Source of the DNA: Dipteronia dyeriana
Taxonomy: Eukaryota > Streptophyta > Magnoliopsida > Sapindales > Sapindaceae
Assembly: GCA_032871835.1 (NCBI GenBank)
Contig: CM065303.1
Span: 55,094,597-55,158,596, forward strand
Length of the DNA stretch: 64,000 nucleotides
Direction: 5' to 3'
The notes beneath the pieces were generated by a model. It saw only the letters and a program-made list of their open reading frames with translations, had not been told where the DNA came from and made no database searches. Both the position numbers and the translations under genes were made by a program. The number at the start of each line of letters is the position of its first letter. Within the stretch, counting starts at the first letter, position 1. Of this stretch, positions 46,604-57,099 are shown piece after piece.

Positions 46604-47807
46604 TACCATCTCCGATGCATGTGTTATTATCGATGTCAAATTTGGTATTAAAAAGTGTAAACTGCTTTATTTGACACAACAATTTAACATCGAGTTCCAA
46701 TGTACCGTTGTATTTAATATGTTATTTTTATTATTTTATTAATTAAAATTATAAAAGTTAACACTTACCATTAATGCATTCAATAAATTATTGAAAAATA
46801 ATTGGATGAAATAGATTTTGGTTGAAATATGATTAATGTACATTAAATTTAAATTATTTTAAATATTTTAAAAGAATATGTAATGGTATTTTTGTAATTA
46901 AAAAATAGCATTTAATGTTGTGCCAAATTTGACATATAGTGGTGCTATTGGCACACCACCTACCGGTCTATTTATGCCTCATTTTTTAAAATATAGATTT
47001 AAGTAAATAAAATTAAATGTTATTATTATTATTTTTGATTTATTTCCAAAAATTCCCATTTTTTTTTCAAACTTAATATATCTCATCTTTAATCTCTGTA
47101 TATGTCTCTCCCATATTTTTTTTTGAGTTTTTTTTTTTCCTTTTCATTTCATGGTAGAAAAGAAAAAAAAGACTTGTTTTAATATAAAGACAACTTGACA
47201 TCATTATAAAAAAAAAGTAAACTTCAAACTTATTTCTAGAGAATGAATTGTTTCCAGATGGTTGACATTATTGTCAGACAATTCTTGCAGATGTCATTCT
47301 CAGACAATTCTTTCAGATGTTTGATATCGTTCAATTCTTCCATATGCTTGATATTGTTCTCATAATCTTCCATAATATTTTGTATGTGTGTAAAAAATAA
47401 ATTTTAGGATTTAAGATTTGATAATTTTTTATTTTAAAATTTAAGAGTTGATAATTTTTTTCTTCAAGAAACAGATTACAAAAGCATGTTTTTTTTTGGA
47501 AAAAGAATGTAGGATTTTATTAGATTTATTTTGTAGAAGATTTTTTCCCTTAAATTGTACGTTCATTTAAGTAATTTTGATAAAAAAAATATTACATAAT
47601 TAAAAAATGAGGCATAAATGGATCGGTATGGGATGTGCCAATAACACCACTATTTGACATATGTTACATTGTGTGTCAAATTTGACACGCAATATAGCAA
47701 ATGCCAAATTTAACACAATATTTAGCACTACATTGGAGGAAAGTTTTTATACTCTATGCTAAATTTTAGCATTGACATACTAATTTGGTATAACATTGGA
47801 GATGCTC
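46604..47807. mobile_element. PIF/Harbinger-type MITE with GCATCTCCAATG ends
   Basis: Ends TACCATCTCCGATG and (inverse) GAGCATCTCCAATG, with TTA at 46601-46603 and 47808-47810. TTTGACAC / GTGTCAAAT motifs occur in both subterminal regions. Family E copy B is inserted in it; without that it is about 480 bp. Confidence 0.65.
46937..47652 (-). mobile_element. Mutator-like family E, copy B (716 bp)
   Basis: Ends TAGTGGTGCTATTGGCAC and (inverse) TAGTGGTGTTATTGGCAC, flanked by a perfect 9-bp duplication TTTGACATA (46928-46936 and 47653-47661). On the minus strand it carries MEDYENNIKHMEEL, NDIKHLKELSENDI, then a frameshift (about 47,370-47,240). The exact 9-bp duplication fixes the family as Mutator-like. 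Confidence 0.92.
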
Positions 47808-48764
47808 TTAGGAATTTAAGACTTTAGAGACTCTAACCATAGTGAATAAGGGATTTCTCGTTGAGCTGAATGCTGACCTGTTATATTTATATACTTAGAG
47901 GTTGTTTGTTTTCTTTGTCTGAAAACAGGACAATTTTGAATTTTACTAAAGACTGAATAGTGACTGAATGCCATGTTTTTTTTTAATAACAATAGAGTAC
48001 CAAAATGCTTGTTTTTTTAAAGATAAAATGGTTTAAAATAAGTAATTTGATATTTATACCCTTATTCCGATTAATTGCTATATATTTTCATTTTATAAGA
48101 TATAAACAACTAACTAAAAATAATTTAACAAATCCTAAACCATTTTTTATGTAATAATGATAACATATTATTCATGATTAAAACATAATAAATATTTTTT
48201 TTTCATAGGATAAATAATGATTTAGAAATGGTTTTGATTTAAAAAAAAACAATCGGAGGTTCAACAATGGTGTTGAAAATAACAATGCGATTAATGTTTT
48301 TTTTTAAGCTTTAAAAGGTTAAAAGAAATAAATTTGTAAAAATAAAATTATGATAAAATTGGAAATATATAATCTTTAAGAGGATAATCTTAGAAGAAAA
48401 TATATTAAATGCAATCTAGTGATTTAGATTTAAGTTAAAAGTTAGGATTTGTTAATTTTATTTTAAGATAATGATTTATATCTAACTTGATGTGGTAGCT
48501 TAGATGACACTTCCTTATCAGGAGCCACATCGTCACGTTCCCATGCCATCGTATATATATATTTTTTTAAACTTTAATTTTTGACTCCATTCAATTTGTA
48601 AATAATTTTATATAACAAAAGAAACTGAAAATACTAGTAGTACATCCCATTAATTTTGTTTGAAATAATTTTGACTGCTATGGTCTCCATTGTTATTCAT
48701 TTCTACATTTTCAAATCACACTTGTGTCTTCAATATGGGGTTCCAAGCTTTTTATTTAATTTGT

Positions 48765-49837
48765 TGATAGGTTTTGGCTCGTATTTTCAAGTGAACCCAA
48801 TGTTAACCAAATAAGACTCAACTGATGTGGAACTTCCTAGAGACGTGAGAAAACATTTGAAAATTGAAGATGGTGTTTGAGGGAGGTTTGAAGACCGAAG
48901 AAGAACTGAAGAAACGGATTTCGAAAGGAACCACGACGTAGACCGCTGTGTGAATAAGGTGCATGGACCGCGGCACATGGAGCGATCAATTCCAGTAAGT
49001 ATATTGCGGCGTAGATCACGACGAAGTCAAGAGACGTAGACGTCGGTTTACGAAGCTGTCATTTCTAGAAGCGCGGTGTAGGGTGCGGGGTGGCCAATCG
49101 CGACCCAGACCGAGGTGACAACGTTTTTTGCACAGGTACTGGAAGTTATATGGAAAAGGAAAGGTTTTATTCTAGAAATTTCTTATGCTTGAAGGAAAAT
49201 GAATACTCTTTGCATGGAATAAGAAGACTTGTGTATAAAAAGAAACAGTCTTTTGTTGAACTAGAAAGTCTTGTACATTTATGAGTAAGATTTCTTTTTA
49301 TTTTAAACTCCTTGTAACTAGTATAAATAGAATCTTGTGTCTAAGATATTTTGTGTGGAGTCAAGAACACCATGTAACACCAGTGAATAGTGAGATCCGG
49401 GTGAGAGATCTCGAAATATCCGTGGAGGGATCTAAGGAAATATTAGTGAATCAAGTTAGAGATCCGTGAATGATATTTAGGGGAGACCTATGGGATATTC
49501 AGAAGGTTCTTGGTGAGGATCTTATGAGCATTGTGAGCTGAGAGTCATGATATAAAGCTCGATTTGTAAGCTTGGGGGATTGGTAAGGCTCATTGGTTTG
49601 GGGTTGAGGTGTAAAAGAGAGTCCTACAGTATATGGTTGTAACAATTTATCATACAGTGGTACTTTCTCTGTCCCGGTGATTTCTTTTCCTGATATGGGT
49701 TTTCCATATGCATCTTGTGTTGTGATTAGTTTATTTTCTCTCATCTATTTTTCTGCTATAAACGTTATTAATTGTTATGAGTTATGAACGTATATTTTCC
49801 GTGACGATTCCGCGATCATCGTTTTAAATCCCTAACA
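48765..49837 (-). mobile_element. Solo LTR, family S, copy 2
   Basis: On the minus strand it starts TGTTAGGGATTTAAAACG and ends AAACCTATCA, flanked by a perfect 5-bp duplication TTTGT (48760-48764 and 49838-49842). It is 1073 bp and clearly homologous to 17746-18826. It is inserted in the Pack-MULE just before the captured exon. Confidence 0.92.
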
Positions 49838-49860
49838 TTTGTTTTTTTTTGGATTCTGCA

Positions 49861-50332
49861 GAAGTTCAATTTGAAGAAAATGTTGCTGCCTTAAGAAGCA
49901 CTTTTTGGCTCCGAGTCTCAATTTCTTCCCAACCCTAAAACCCCCAAACAAAACCCTATCCTTTCACCGAATCTCTGCTTTGGTCATCACCTTCTTCACT
50001 GATGCTTCCTTTCACTCTCCCGCAAATTGTCAAGCATCGTCAAGAGTGTTCTTGGACCTTCAAAATCAGCACAAGGGAGCTTGGAAGAAACTGGGTGGAC
50101 ACCATTCAATGGCCCAGCGGAGACCCACAAACTTGGTGAGCTTGATTTGGCATTTCTAACTTCATATGCTCTAGGCATGTATTTTTCTGGACATGTAAGA
50201 GATAGGATTGATTTGAGGTTGTTTCTTGTATTTGGGATGATGAGTAGTGGTCTTCTTACTGAAGTTTCCAGATTCGGTTATTGGTTTAGTGTGCACTTGT
50301 TAGTATACTATATAACTATGCATATTTTGTGA
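49861..50332 (+). pseudogene. Captured glycerol-3-phosphate transporter (MFS) fragment
   Basis: An acceptor-like TTCTGCAG precedes 49861. Frame 1 reads APSLNFFPTLKPPNKTLSFH then RISALVITFFTDASFH; after a frameshift near 50,025 frame 2 reads SSIVKSVLGP, ETGWTPFNGP, HKLGELDLAFLTSYALGMYF, SGHVRDRIDLRLFLVFGMMS, ending GYWFSVHLLVYYITMHIL. This is the N-terminal part of plant glycerol-3-phosphate transporter (G3P permease, major facilitator superfamily): the first membrane segment, SIVKSVLGP loop, TPFNG and the DR.DLR loop. Only about 140 of about 500 residues are present. The frameshift, small deletion and loss of the C-terminal helices make it non-functional. Being inside TIRs, it is best explained as gene capture by a MULE. 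Confidence 0.85.
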
Positions 50333-50497
50333 GAGATAACAGAGCAAGCATCACTTCATACTTCTCATATTCATTTATATATAGTAGTACATTAATATAT
50401 TATGCTATTTCACTAAAAGTAAAAATAAGAAGTTTAATTTATAATAAAATTCATTTTAGTGAAAAAGAAAAAGAGAAATCGAAGAGCAAGTTACTGA

Positions 50498-50688
50498 TAG
50501 GGATGACAACGGGCGGGGTTTGGATGGCTTTTGTAAGAACCAAACCTTTACCTGCGAAACTTTTCGTCACCCACACCCACCCACCCGCAAACCCATTTAT
50601 CTTCACGGGTTTGCAGACGAGTTTCACCCGCGGGTTTTGGGGGCACCCAAGCCCGCACCCGTAAACTTGCAATTTTTTTAATTATACA

Positions 50689-50728
<40 letters not shown>

Positions 50729-51222
50729 GTAGTCTGATTTTAAAAATTAAAAATACTTAATAGAATAAAAATTTGAACTCATTTTAAGTTTGTTTCTTAG
50801 TTAAGATAAGAGACAAAGTACATCATATGTGTAGCTAATGGTGGAACCTTGCACTCTTGTTTTTTCAAATAAATTAATAATAGTGTAAGGTTCTACCGTT
50901 AGCTATATATAAATGAAAGTTGAGAATTGTAATTCTCCAATTTCGAATGAGTGAAATTTTTATATTTTACTCTCTATATGGTTAAAATGTTTCCGTTGAA
51001 GTTTAAATTTATAATATTTTAAATAATAAATATTAAATAATTTCTGTTTATGCGTGTTCGCGGGCTTGCCAGCGGGTTAGTTTTCCCAACCCACACTCGC
51101 ACTTGAACCTACTGAGTTTTTCTTTAAATGGGTTTGTTTTTCGTAAATTCACCACCAAAAACTGACCGTACAGGGTCGAGTTCGGGCGGGTGCTCGTGGG
51201 TGTGGGTCAAATTGTCATCCTA
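50498..51222. mobile_element. hAT MITE, 725 bp, nested in the Pack-MULE
   Basis: Ends TAGGGATGACAACGGGCGGG and (inverse) TAGGATGACAATTTGACCC. Flanks GTTACTGA (50490-50497) and GTTACAGA (51223-51230) are an 8-bp duplication with one mismatch. Subterminal GGGCGGGTG / CACCCGC repeats and an (AT)n core (about 50,692-50,725). Confidence 0.88.
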
Positions 51223-51664
51223 GTTACAGACCTTGTTAAAGATGGATACCAAATAAGGCAGATGAAGAGTAGAAGAGGGAGACCAGATGAGATGAGGTGT
51301 TTCAATGTGATGTAACCAGATGAGATGAGGCATTTCAATGGGATGTAATGCTATTGTTTATATATATATATATATTTACAAGTTGAATGGAGTTAAAAAT
51401 TAGGGTTTAGAAAAAATTAAAAGGCGTGATGATGATGTGGCAGTTGACAAGAAAATGCCATGTAAACTGCCACTTCAAGTTAGATTCAAATGATGAATAA
51501 AATTGTTGGATGTCTACTACTATCCTTCATTTTAAGGTTTTTTTTTTTTTTTTTTTTTTTTACATTTTTAAGTTGTTTGACTACTTAAAAAAACCAATAA
51601 AATAACTTAATAAATTTAATTCAGATATTTTAATTTTTAAGTGGAAAAAACAAACGACCTCTTA

Positions 51665-52239
51665 GTCAAAACTCAAAACGATATTGTTTTGAGCAATTCA
51701 AAACCTCAAAACGACATCGTTTTGTTTATATACTTTTAAAATATCCAAGTCCTCGTGTTTGGGTCTAGTTTACGGTTCAGACTCGGTTTGGTATTCGTGA
51801 ATTCAGGTGAAATTGCCATCCACCTCCAATGATGTTATTATTTTAATTATTTTTATTTTTATTTGTTTTAATTTGATCTTCACCATCTATCTTAAAGATA
51901 CATAAAAAGATGACGTTTCAACATTTATGAGGGACTAAAATGCAAATCCTCTATATTAAAATAAAAACAACACATGCAGTTTATCAAGTTTTATGGTCAC
52001 TTATGGCACACATACTACCAATAAATTTATGATAAATTTTAGAACCGATATCAAATATAGTGTTTAATAAACATCAGACGCTAATGGAACGTTATATCAG
52101 TGTCTAGAGTCTAGACTGTGTCTAAACGGATTTTTTTAAAACTATTTTGGTTTAATTTTAGTGAAATCATATTTCTGATCAACCACCCCACATCTTTTAA
52201 AAAGAAAAAGAAAACCAACAACTTTAATAATATTATCTC
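51665..52239. other. AT-rich spacer
   Basis: It contains two nearby copies of AAAACGATATCGTTTTG-like sequence (51,675-51,725, CAAAACGAYATYGTTTTG) but no gene or complete element. Confidence 0.3.
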
Positions 52240-52713
52240 TACTCTCCGGTATATCTGTACCCATTCACATTCTCACATAATAAGCAATTACCACTACCCA
52301 AGAAGTCAACAGCTTCTCTTTCACTCTCTCGAACCTCTCTGTCTCTTTCACTCTTTTTTCTCCTTCTGTCTATGTGTTGCACTGTTGCTAACCGAACCCT
52401 GTTATCAAAAAAATAAATAAAAAAAATCTTATTCTTTCCACTTTCTAGACCAAATTTGATCCCCAACTACAAAGATCTGATCTTATCCTCTCTCAGTCTC
52501 TCGATCTAGTTTTGTTCTTTAACATTGTTTCCAGAAATCATCCTTCCAGATCTGGATTTTTTTTCTCTTTGTTCATTGTTATTGGTGTCAGACCTGGACA
52601 CTGGGTACATGGGATTTCTTCTCCGGCGCTTCCTGAAGCTTCTGGTTGGGGTGGTGACCACTCACTCGCCGGCGGTGGTGAACTACAATGACCGTCACGT
52701 TTTGGACGACTAG
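52240..52713 (+). pseudogene. 5' end of an unidentified gene, start codon lost
   Basis: A pyrimidine-rich leader (TCTCTTTCACTCTCTCG) leads to VSDLDTGYMGFLLRRFLKLL then VGVVTTHSPAVVNYNDRHVLDD and a stop (TAG, about 52,711). The aligned start in the paralogue at 5193 is ATG; here the codon is TTG. Homology to 5193-5315 covers VSD.D.G...L..FL..LVGV.TTHSPA. The region 3' of the stop is a repeat with GGCGGCCG motifs, which may have truncated the gene. Parent family not recognised. Confidence 0.4.
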
Positions 52714-52890
52714 CGCGGAGTCAACGACTTTGACTCCGCCTAACCTGATTTTTCGGCCAAATCGATCGATTTTTCCGACCATATTGACCATTTTTTTCCG
52801 TCTGCCTAATATGGCCGGGACGGCCGGTGTCCGCCTAATGTTTAGGCGGCCGTTTTTTCTGATTTTTCTAACACTGTTTTTCAAATGATC
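52714..52890. repeat. GC-rich hairpin-bearing repeat
   Basis: GCGGAGTCAA...TTGACTCCGC (52,715-52,740) forms a 10-bp perfect stem. Later CCGCCTAATGTTTAGGCGGC (52,831-52,851) is another near-perfect palindrome. The element abuts the truncated ORF. Family unknown. Confidence 0.4.
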
Positions 52891-52924
52891 AATAATTATC
52901 TAGATATATCGGTGTTTCTGGTAG

Positions 52925-53065
52925 GTACATAACTTATAGTATATTTACAGTATAAGTGTTATATTATCAATTTTTATCATACGGACGTATGATCAGTTTG
53001 ATTGATAATTTAAAAAGTAAAAAGGGATGAAGTTATACTTATATTATAAGTATACTATAAATAGA
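52925..53065. repeat. Small palindromic foldback element
   Basis: CTTATAGTATATTTACAGTA (from 52,933) is inversely repeated near 53,030-53,062, and the centre ATCATACGGACGTATGAT (52,977-52,994) is a perfect palindrome with a 2-base loop. About 140 bp in all; MITE-like, 330 bp 3' of the MLP gene. Confidence 0.5.
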
Positions 53066-53381
53066 TGTGTGTCCAACAGATAAAATTGGTTGGTTAGATA
53101 TTTATAAATAAGATTAGAGTTAATTAGTTATGAATGGTAATGGAAGTAAATACATTGCAATTTAGCATGCATAAAAATACAAAACGACATATATAGTATT
53201 TATAATATGAAACTGTCACAATTAAGGAAGCGAGCTATTTGATGTACCAGGTATAGTAGTACATATAAACTACACAACCCTTTATTGTACAATACTTATA
53301 AGAAGATCCAACAGGAGAAATTATTTATCAGAAGCACACATGCACACAGAAACATGCAGAATATTAGGTCGATCGATCGGT

Positions 53382-54149
53382 CTATGCCTGCTCGATAAGA
53401 TGAGCATCGAGATCTTTGGTCATATCGGTGACCAACTGAATAATTCCCTTGGCATCTGGGGCTTCTTCACTGGCCTTCTCATATTTGATAGTCCAATGAA
53501 CCAAGCTGCCTCCATCTCTTTTTGGAGTGACTTGAACCGTGACATCAAAGTCCTTGTACTTTTCCAGCAGATGTCCTTCAATCACTCTAAAAGTGGTTGA
53601 GTAGTTTTCATCATCTATGACTTCAATCACCTCTTTAGCAGTTTCAGCAACCCCATCTGTCAAACAGTATTTTCAGGATTAATGAAACATTATGGACATA
53701 GAAACATTATTAACATTGAAATTGTTAGATGGAATACGAATGTGCAATATCATGGAATTAATGAAAGAATAATCGGTAAATTATGAGTGATAATTGTGGG
53801 TTTAGTACTAACAGAAGTTGATGCGGCTCAATTTTAAGTATCACCCCCATATTATTAATAAGGTTATAAATCTGAGTCTTATTGCTCTATCTGAATTTCC
53901 AAATTTTTGATAAGTCAAAAAACTAAAACTAAAAATAACAAAATAAATAATTGTGGGCTTACCATGCATGTAATTCCAGGAAATAATAGAGCCAACTTTT
54001 CCCCATTCACCTTCATGTAATTCAACACTCTGAATCTTTTCAGGAGTAACATTTGACATGTGGTGTGGCCTGCAGCTGAACACCTCATGAAACTTATCGG
54101 CCGGAGCCTTGATCTCTATATTAGTCTCCAACTGACAGATTAGACTCAT
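53382..54149 (-). CDS. Major latex protein-like (MLP) / Bet v 1 family protein
   Basis: There are two exons on the minus strand: 54149-53963 and 53656-53382, with a GT-AG intron at the family's usual place (inside Asp of NYMH-D-G). The product has 153 residues, the normal MLP length of about 150-155. It starts MSLICQLETNIEIKAPADKF, then HEVFSCRPHHMSNVTPEKIQ, the loop HEGEWGKVGSIISWNYMH (equivalent of the Bet v 1 glycine-rich loop), KEVIEVIDDENYSTTFRVIE, VTPKRDGGSLVHWTIKYEKA and a C-terminal helix ending DAHLIEQA. Such proteins have a hydrophobic cavity for small ligands and are linked to defence and hormone/stress responses; the ligand is not known. A TATA-like TATACAAA lies at 54229-54222, about 75 bp before the start. 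It appears intact. Confidence 0.93.
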
Positions 54150-54221
54150 TTTTTTTTTCTCAGATGATATATGATAATCAACAATAAATTGCTTGTATGT
54201 TTATGGAGAGGCTGTGTTGCC

Positions 54222-54229
54222 TTTGTATA
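54222..54229 (-). promoter_or_regulatory. TATA box of the MLP gene
   Basis: TATACAAA on the minus strand, about 75 bp upstream of the MLP start codon, in CTTCTATACAAAGG. The spacing predicts a leader of about 40-45 bases. Confidence 0.5.
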
Positions 54230-54535
54230 GAAGAGTAGATGATCCAGGTAATAGATGTGACGGCTTGCACAAATATTTCACATGATGCCAAATAGAAAAA
54301 TAAAATAAACAGAAAGGATATATCATTCTTCAGTAGACTATAGTGATATTTTGGCATTTTCCATTATTTGGTTAATGCATGATGCATGTAATTGGGGTTA
54401 CTATCCATCAACAACAACATCATTGAATGCGATGTCAGCTAAACAGTGACACTAGGTTATGAGACGTAAAAATCAGCAGGTGTAACGAAAGATATTGAAG
54501 CTATTAGGGGAGAGACTGACCGATATTTTGAAAAA
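54230..54535. other. MLP upstream region
   Basis: No gene. It contains the distal promoter region of the MLP gene and the edge of a TIR element. Confidence 0.3.
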
Positions 54536-55577
54536 GGAAACTTACACAAATACTCTCATTTTTAGACGTAATTACAGTTATAATGGACTTTTGTCAAAAC
54601 TTACAAAAATATCCCTTATCGTTAGAGGTCAATAATTAGTTTTAACCTTTATGGCTAGCTGGAAAAGTCTGAAATAAATCAATTTATTATTTTATAATTT
54701 ATTTTGGTATAAATCAACAAGATTAAATTAAATTATATATATTTTTTGAAATCATTAATTGGAAAATAAAATAATTAAGATATAAAAAGAAATGAATATT
54801 TCAAAAAATTGTAAACGGTGATTGAAAATTCATACAACCGTCGGTGAAATCATATTTTCCGATCAAAGGGTCTCCTCTAGTCCAGTTAGAGGAGATCATC
54901 AACTCTCCTCCAGATAAAGGAGATTTGAGTAGGTCTCCTCTAGTCGAAGGAGATCAACGATCTATTTCGAATCCTCAAGGAGAAGCCATTCATTGATGGT
55001 GGATTCCATTGTCGGTGGATTTTTAGGTTTTGTTTTTCTTATTCTTTTAGAAAATAATTATCGTTCAAATATTTTGTTTGGTTTTCTCCATTGTGGTGGC
55101 TTGGTTTTGGAGTTCAAAACTTTCTTTTTCTTTTGTTTTTTCTGAGTTTTGTTTAGATCTTGTTTATTTTGTGGTTTTGTTTTGTTTGGTAGAGGAGAAT
55201 AGCAAAAGAAAGTGGAAGAAAAAAAAATTGAAGTTTGCTTGGTTCTTGAGAATATGCAGGGGCAGCAGGGAACATGACTTGGTCTTGGAGTTCATTTCTG
55301 TAACTAATTTTTTTTTTCATTTTTTTAAGTTACTTTTCATCTAATCTTTGGTGGAAGTAATCAGGATTGGATGGGTAGATTTGATCTCCTCCATCCATTT
55401 TTTTTAACCAATTTACAAATAATTAACTTTATAAAAATAGGTCAAAAGACCTTTTTACTCTTAAACTGTTTAGTTTTAATAGATTGCATTGACGCATAAC
55501 TGTTTGTGTAAATTCGGGTAAAAGTTCTATATATTTGTAATTACAACTAAAATTGATGTTGTTTGTGAAATTTATCC
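54536..55577. mobile_element. Mutator-like TIR element, 1042 bp
   Basis: Ends GGAAACTTACACAAATAC and (inverse) GGATAAATTTCACAAACA; both continue into ATTTTTAG..GTAATTAC. Flanks TTTGAAAAA and TTAAAAAAA (7/9) allow a 9-bp duplication. The core has clusters of GTCTCCTCTAG / AGAGGAGATC (54,868-54,970). The ORF at 55,078-55,344 is low-complexity and not accepted. Confidence 0.55.
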
Positions 55578-56338
55578 TTAAAAAAACCACAGCAAGATAA
55601 CGGGCCACTATAACGACTTTACTTTTTTTTCTTCACTAAGACAATTAAATAGAGATTCATTAGAGTCAGAGTAAAGCTAGATGTTATATTTTTTTTTTTT
55701 TTTTAATTCGGTTCCAAACGATATAACACATGATATCTTATAAATTATAAAATTATATTATGGTGACTAATATAACGGTGACATCGCATCTGCCACATTA
55801 TTTAAGACTAAATTTAATAATTTTGTCGGACATTCCAATAGTTCATATAAAATCTTATCAAGAACGAATTGTTAAAATTTAATTTTGGAGACATATCACA
55901 TCAAAGATATCGATGATTTAGGGGTTCTGTATTAAAAAACTAGGATTTGGTAGATAATATGTGATGGCCACATATTCAAAGCATTAATCATTTGTGGAAA
56001 TCAATTAGATCAATAATGAAAGATCGATCTTATCGGTACACCCACCACTGAACTATTTATATCCAATATTTAAAATTATTTTCTTTATCAAATTACTTAA
56101 ACAGATAGAATTTTTATTAAAAAAAAATCAAATAAAATTAATAAATCTCTACTTTCCTTAATTTAAAACCCTAATAATATGGATTATTTCAAATCAGTCA
56201 ATGTTTACTATTTTTATTTATATTTTCTTTCAGATCTCGATTTCATGTTTCCCATGTTTAGTATTTATTGATTTTATTATTTCACAAATTTGTTTTGTTT
56301 TTCTTTTTAAATTCCAGATCCATGTTTACTATTTTTTT
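55578..56338. other. AT-rich spacer
   Basis: No gene or complete element was recognised. Confidence 0.3.
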
Positions 56339-57069
56339 TAGTGGTGCTATTGACACACTAGGCCTATTTATGCCTCGCTTTTTAATTATGTAGTATTTTT
56401 TTTCCTTTATCAAAATTACTTAAAGGGGGATACGGTTTAAGGAAACAAAATATTTTATAAAATATATCTAATAAAACCCCATATTCCTTTTCCAAAAAAA
56501 TAAAAATAAATAAACTACGCTCTTGTATTCTGTTTATTGTTTTTTTTTTCTTGAACTCTTAAACCCTGAAATTTGCTTCTTACACACATACAGTGGAATA
56601 GTATGAGAACAATACCAAGAAAATGAGAAAATTGTACGAGAACGATATCAAACATTTGAAAGAATTGTCTCAGAATGACATTAAACATTTGGAAGAATTG
56701 TTTGAGAATAATATAAAGCATCTGTAAATAATTTATTCTTTAGAAGTAAATTTGAAGTTTGTTTTTTCTTTATAATGATATAAAGTTGTCGTTGTGTTGA
56801 AACAACTTGTTTTTTTTTCAACCATAAAATAAGAAAAAAAAAGAAAAAAAAAAGAAAAAGAAAAAATAAATCGTTCAATGGAGGTGAGCGAGAGACGTAT
56901 ACATAGATCAGAGATGAGGTGTATTAAATTAGAAAAATAAGCAAAAAAGACAGTTTTGGAAATAAATCAAAATAATAATAATTTAAACATTTAATTTTAT
57001 TTAATTAAATGAAAATTTTAAAAAGTGAGGCATAAATAGACTACTAAGGGTGTGCAAATAACACAACTC
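56339..57069 (+). mobile_element. Mutator-like family E, copy C (731 bp)
   Basis: Starts TAGTGGTGCTATTGACAC; the right end reads GTGTGCAAATAACACAACT. Flanks are TATTTTTTT and TTTTTTTTT. It carries MRKLYENDIKHLKEL, SQNDIKHLEEL and FENNIKHL with a stop (about 56,623-56,727). Same orientation as copy A. Confidence 0.75.
56623..56727 (+). CDS. ENDIKH-repeat ORF of family E, copy C
   Basis: MRKLYENDIKHLKEL followed by SQNDIKHLEEL and FENNIKHL then TAA: three 11-residue units as in copy A, one cut short by the stop. Changes between copies are mostly conservative (M/L, E/K, N/D), hinting at past constraint on protein rather than DNA. Function unknown; expression not shown. Confidence 0.35.
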   Translation: MRKLYENDIKHLKELSQNDIKHLEELFENNIKHL

Positions 57070-57099
57070 TTTTTTTTTTGTTCTCTCGGTTTATTTTCT

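Larger units (their letters stand above)
48482..51483. mobile_element. Pack-MULE carrying a glycerol-3-phosphate transporter piece
   Basis: The left end CTAACTTGATGTGGTAGC and the inverse right end CTAACTTGAAGTGGCAGT match imperfectly for about 170 bp, including GCCACATC.TCACG and AATTTTT.ACTCCATTCAA, then TTGTAAATA. Without the solo LTR (1073 bp) and hAT MITE (725 bp) it is about 1.2 kb. It contains a captured exon of a host gene at 49861-50332. The exact ends and 9-bp duplication are unclear; ATTTTAAG occurs on both sides farther out (about 48,466 and 51,537), so the true element may be slightly longer. Confidence 0.7.
47898..51661. mobile_element. PIF/Harbinger MITE split by a Pack-MULE
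   Basis: Ends GAGGTTGTTTGTTTTC and (inverse) GAGGTCGTTTGTTTTTTCC with TTA at 47895-47897 and 51662-51664. The subterminal GTCTGAAAAC...AAAGACTGAATAGTGACTG (left) and AAGTGGAAAAAACAAACGACC (right) match the Tourist MITEs at 37-39 kb. The middle (about 48,480-51,490) is a later insertion. Confidence 0.7.

Noticed and set aside
49905..50332. A working glycerol-3-phosphate transporter gene
   Set aside because: Only the N-terminal part is present, it is frameshifted, and it is interrupted upstream and followed by a MITE; kept as a pseudogene.
54536..55577. Gene at 55,078-55,344
   Set aside because: Phe/Ser/Leu-rich low-complexity reading of T-rich DNA in a TIR element, with no conserved motif.
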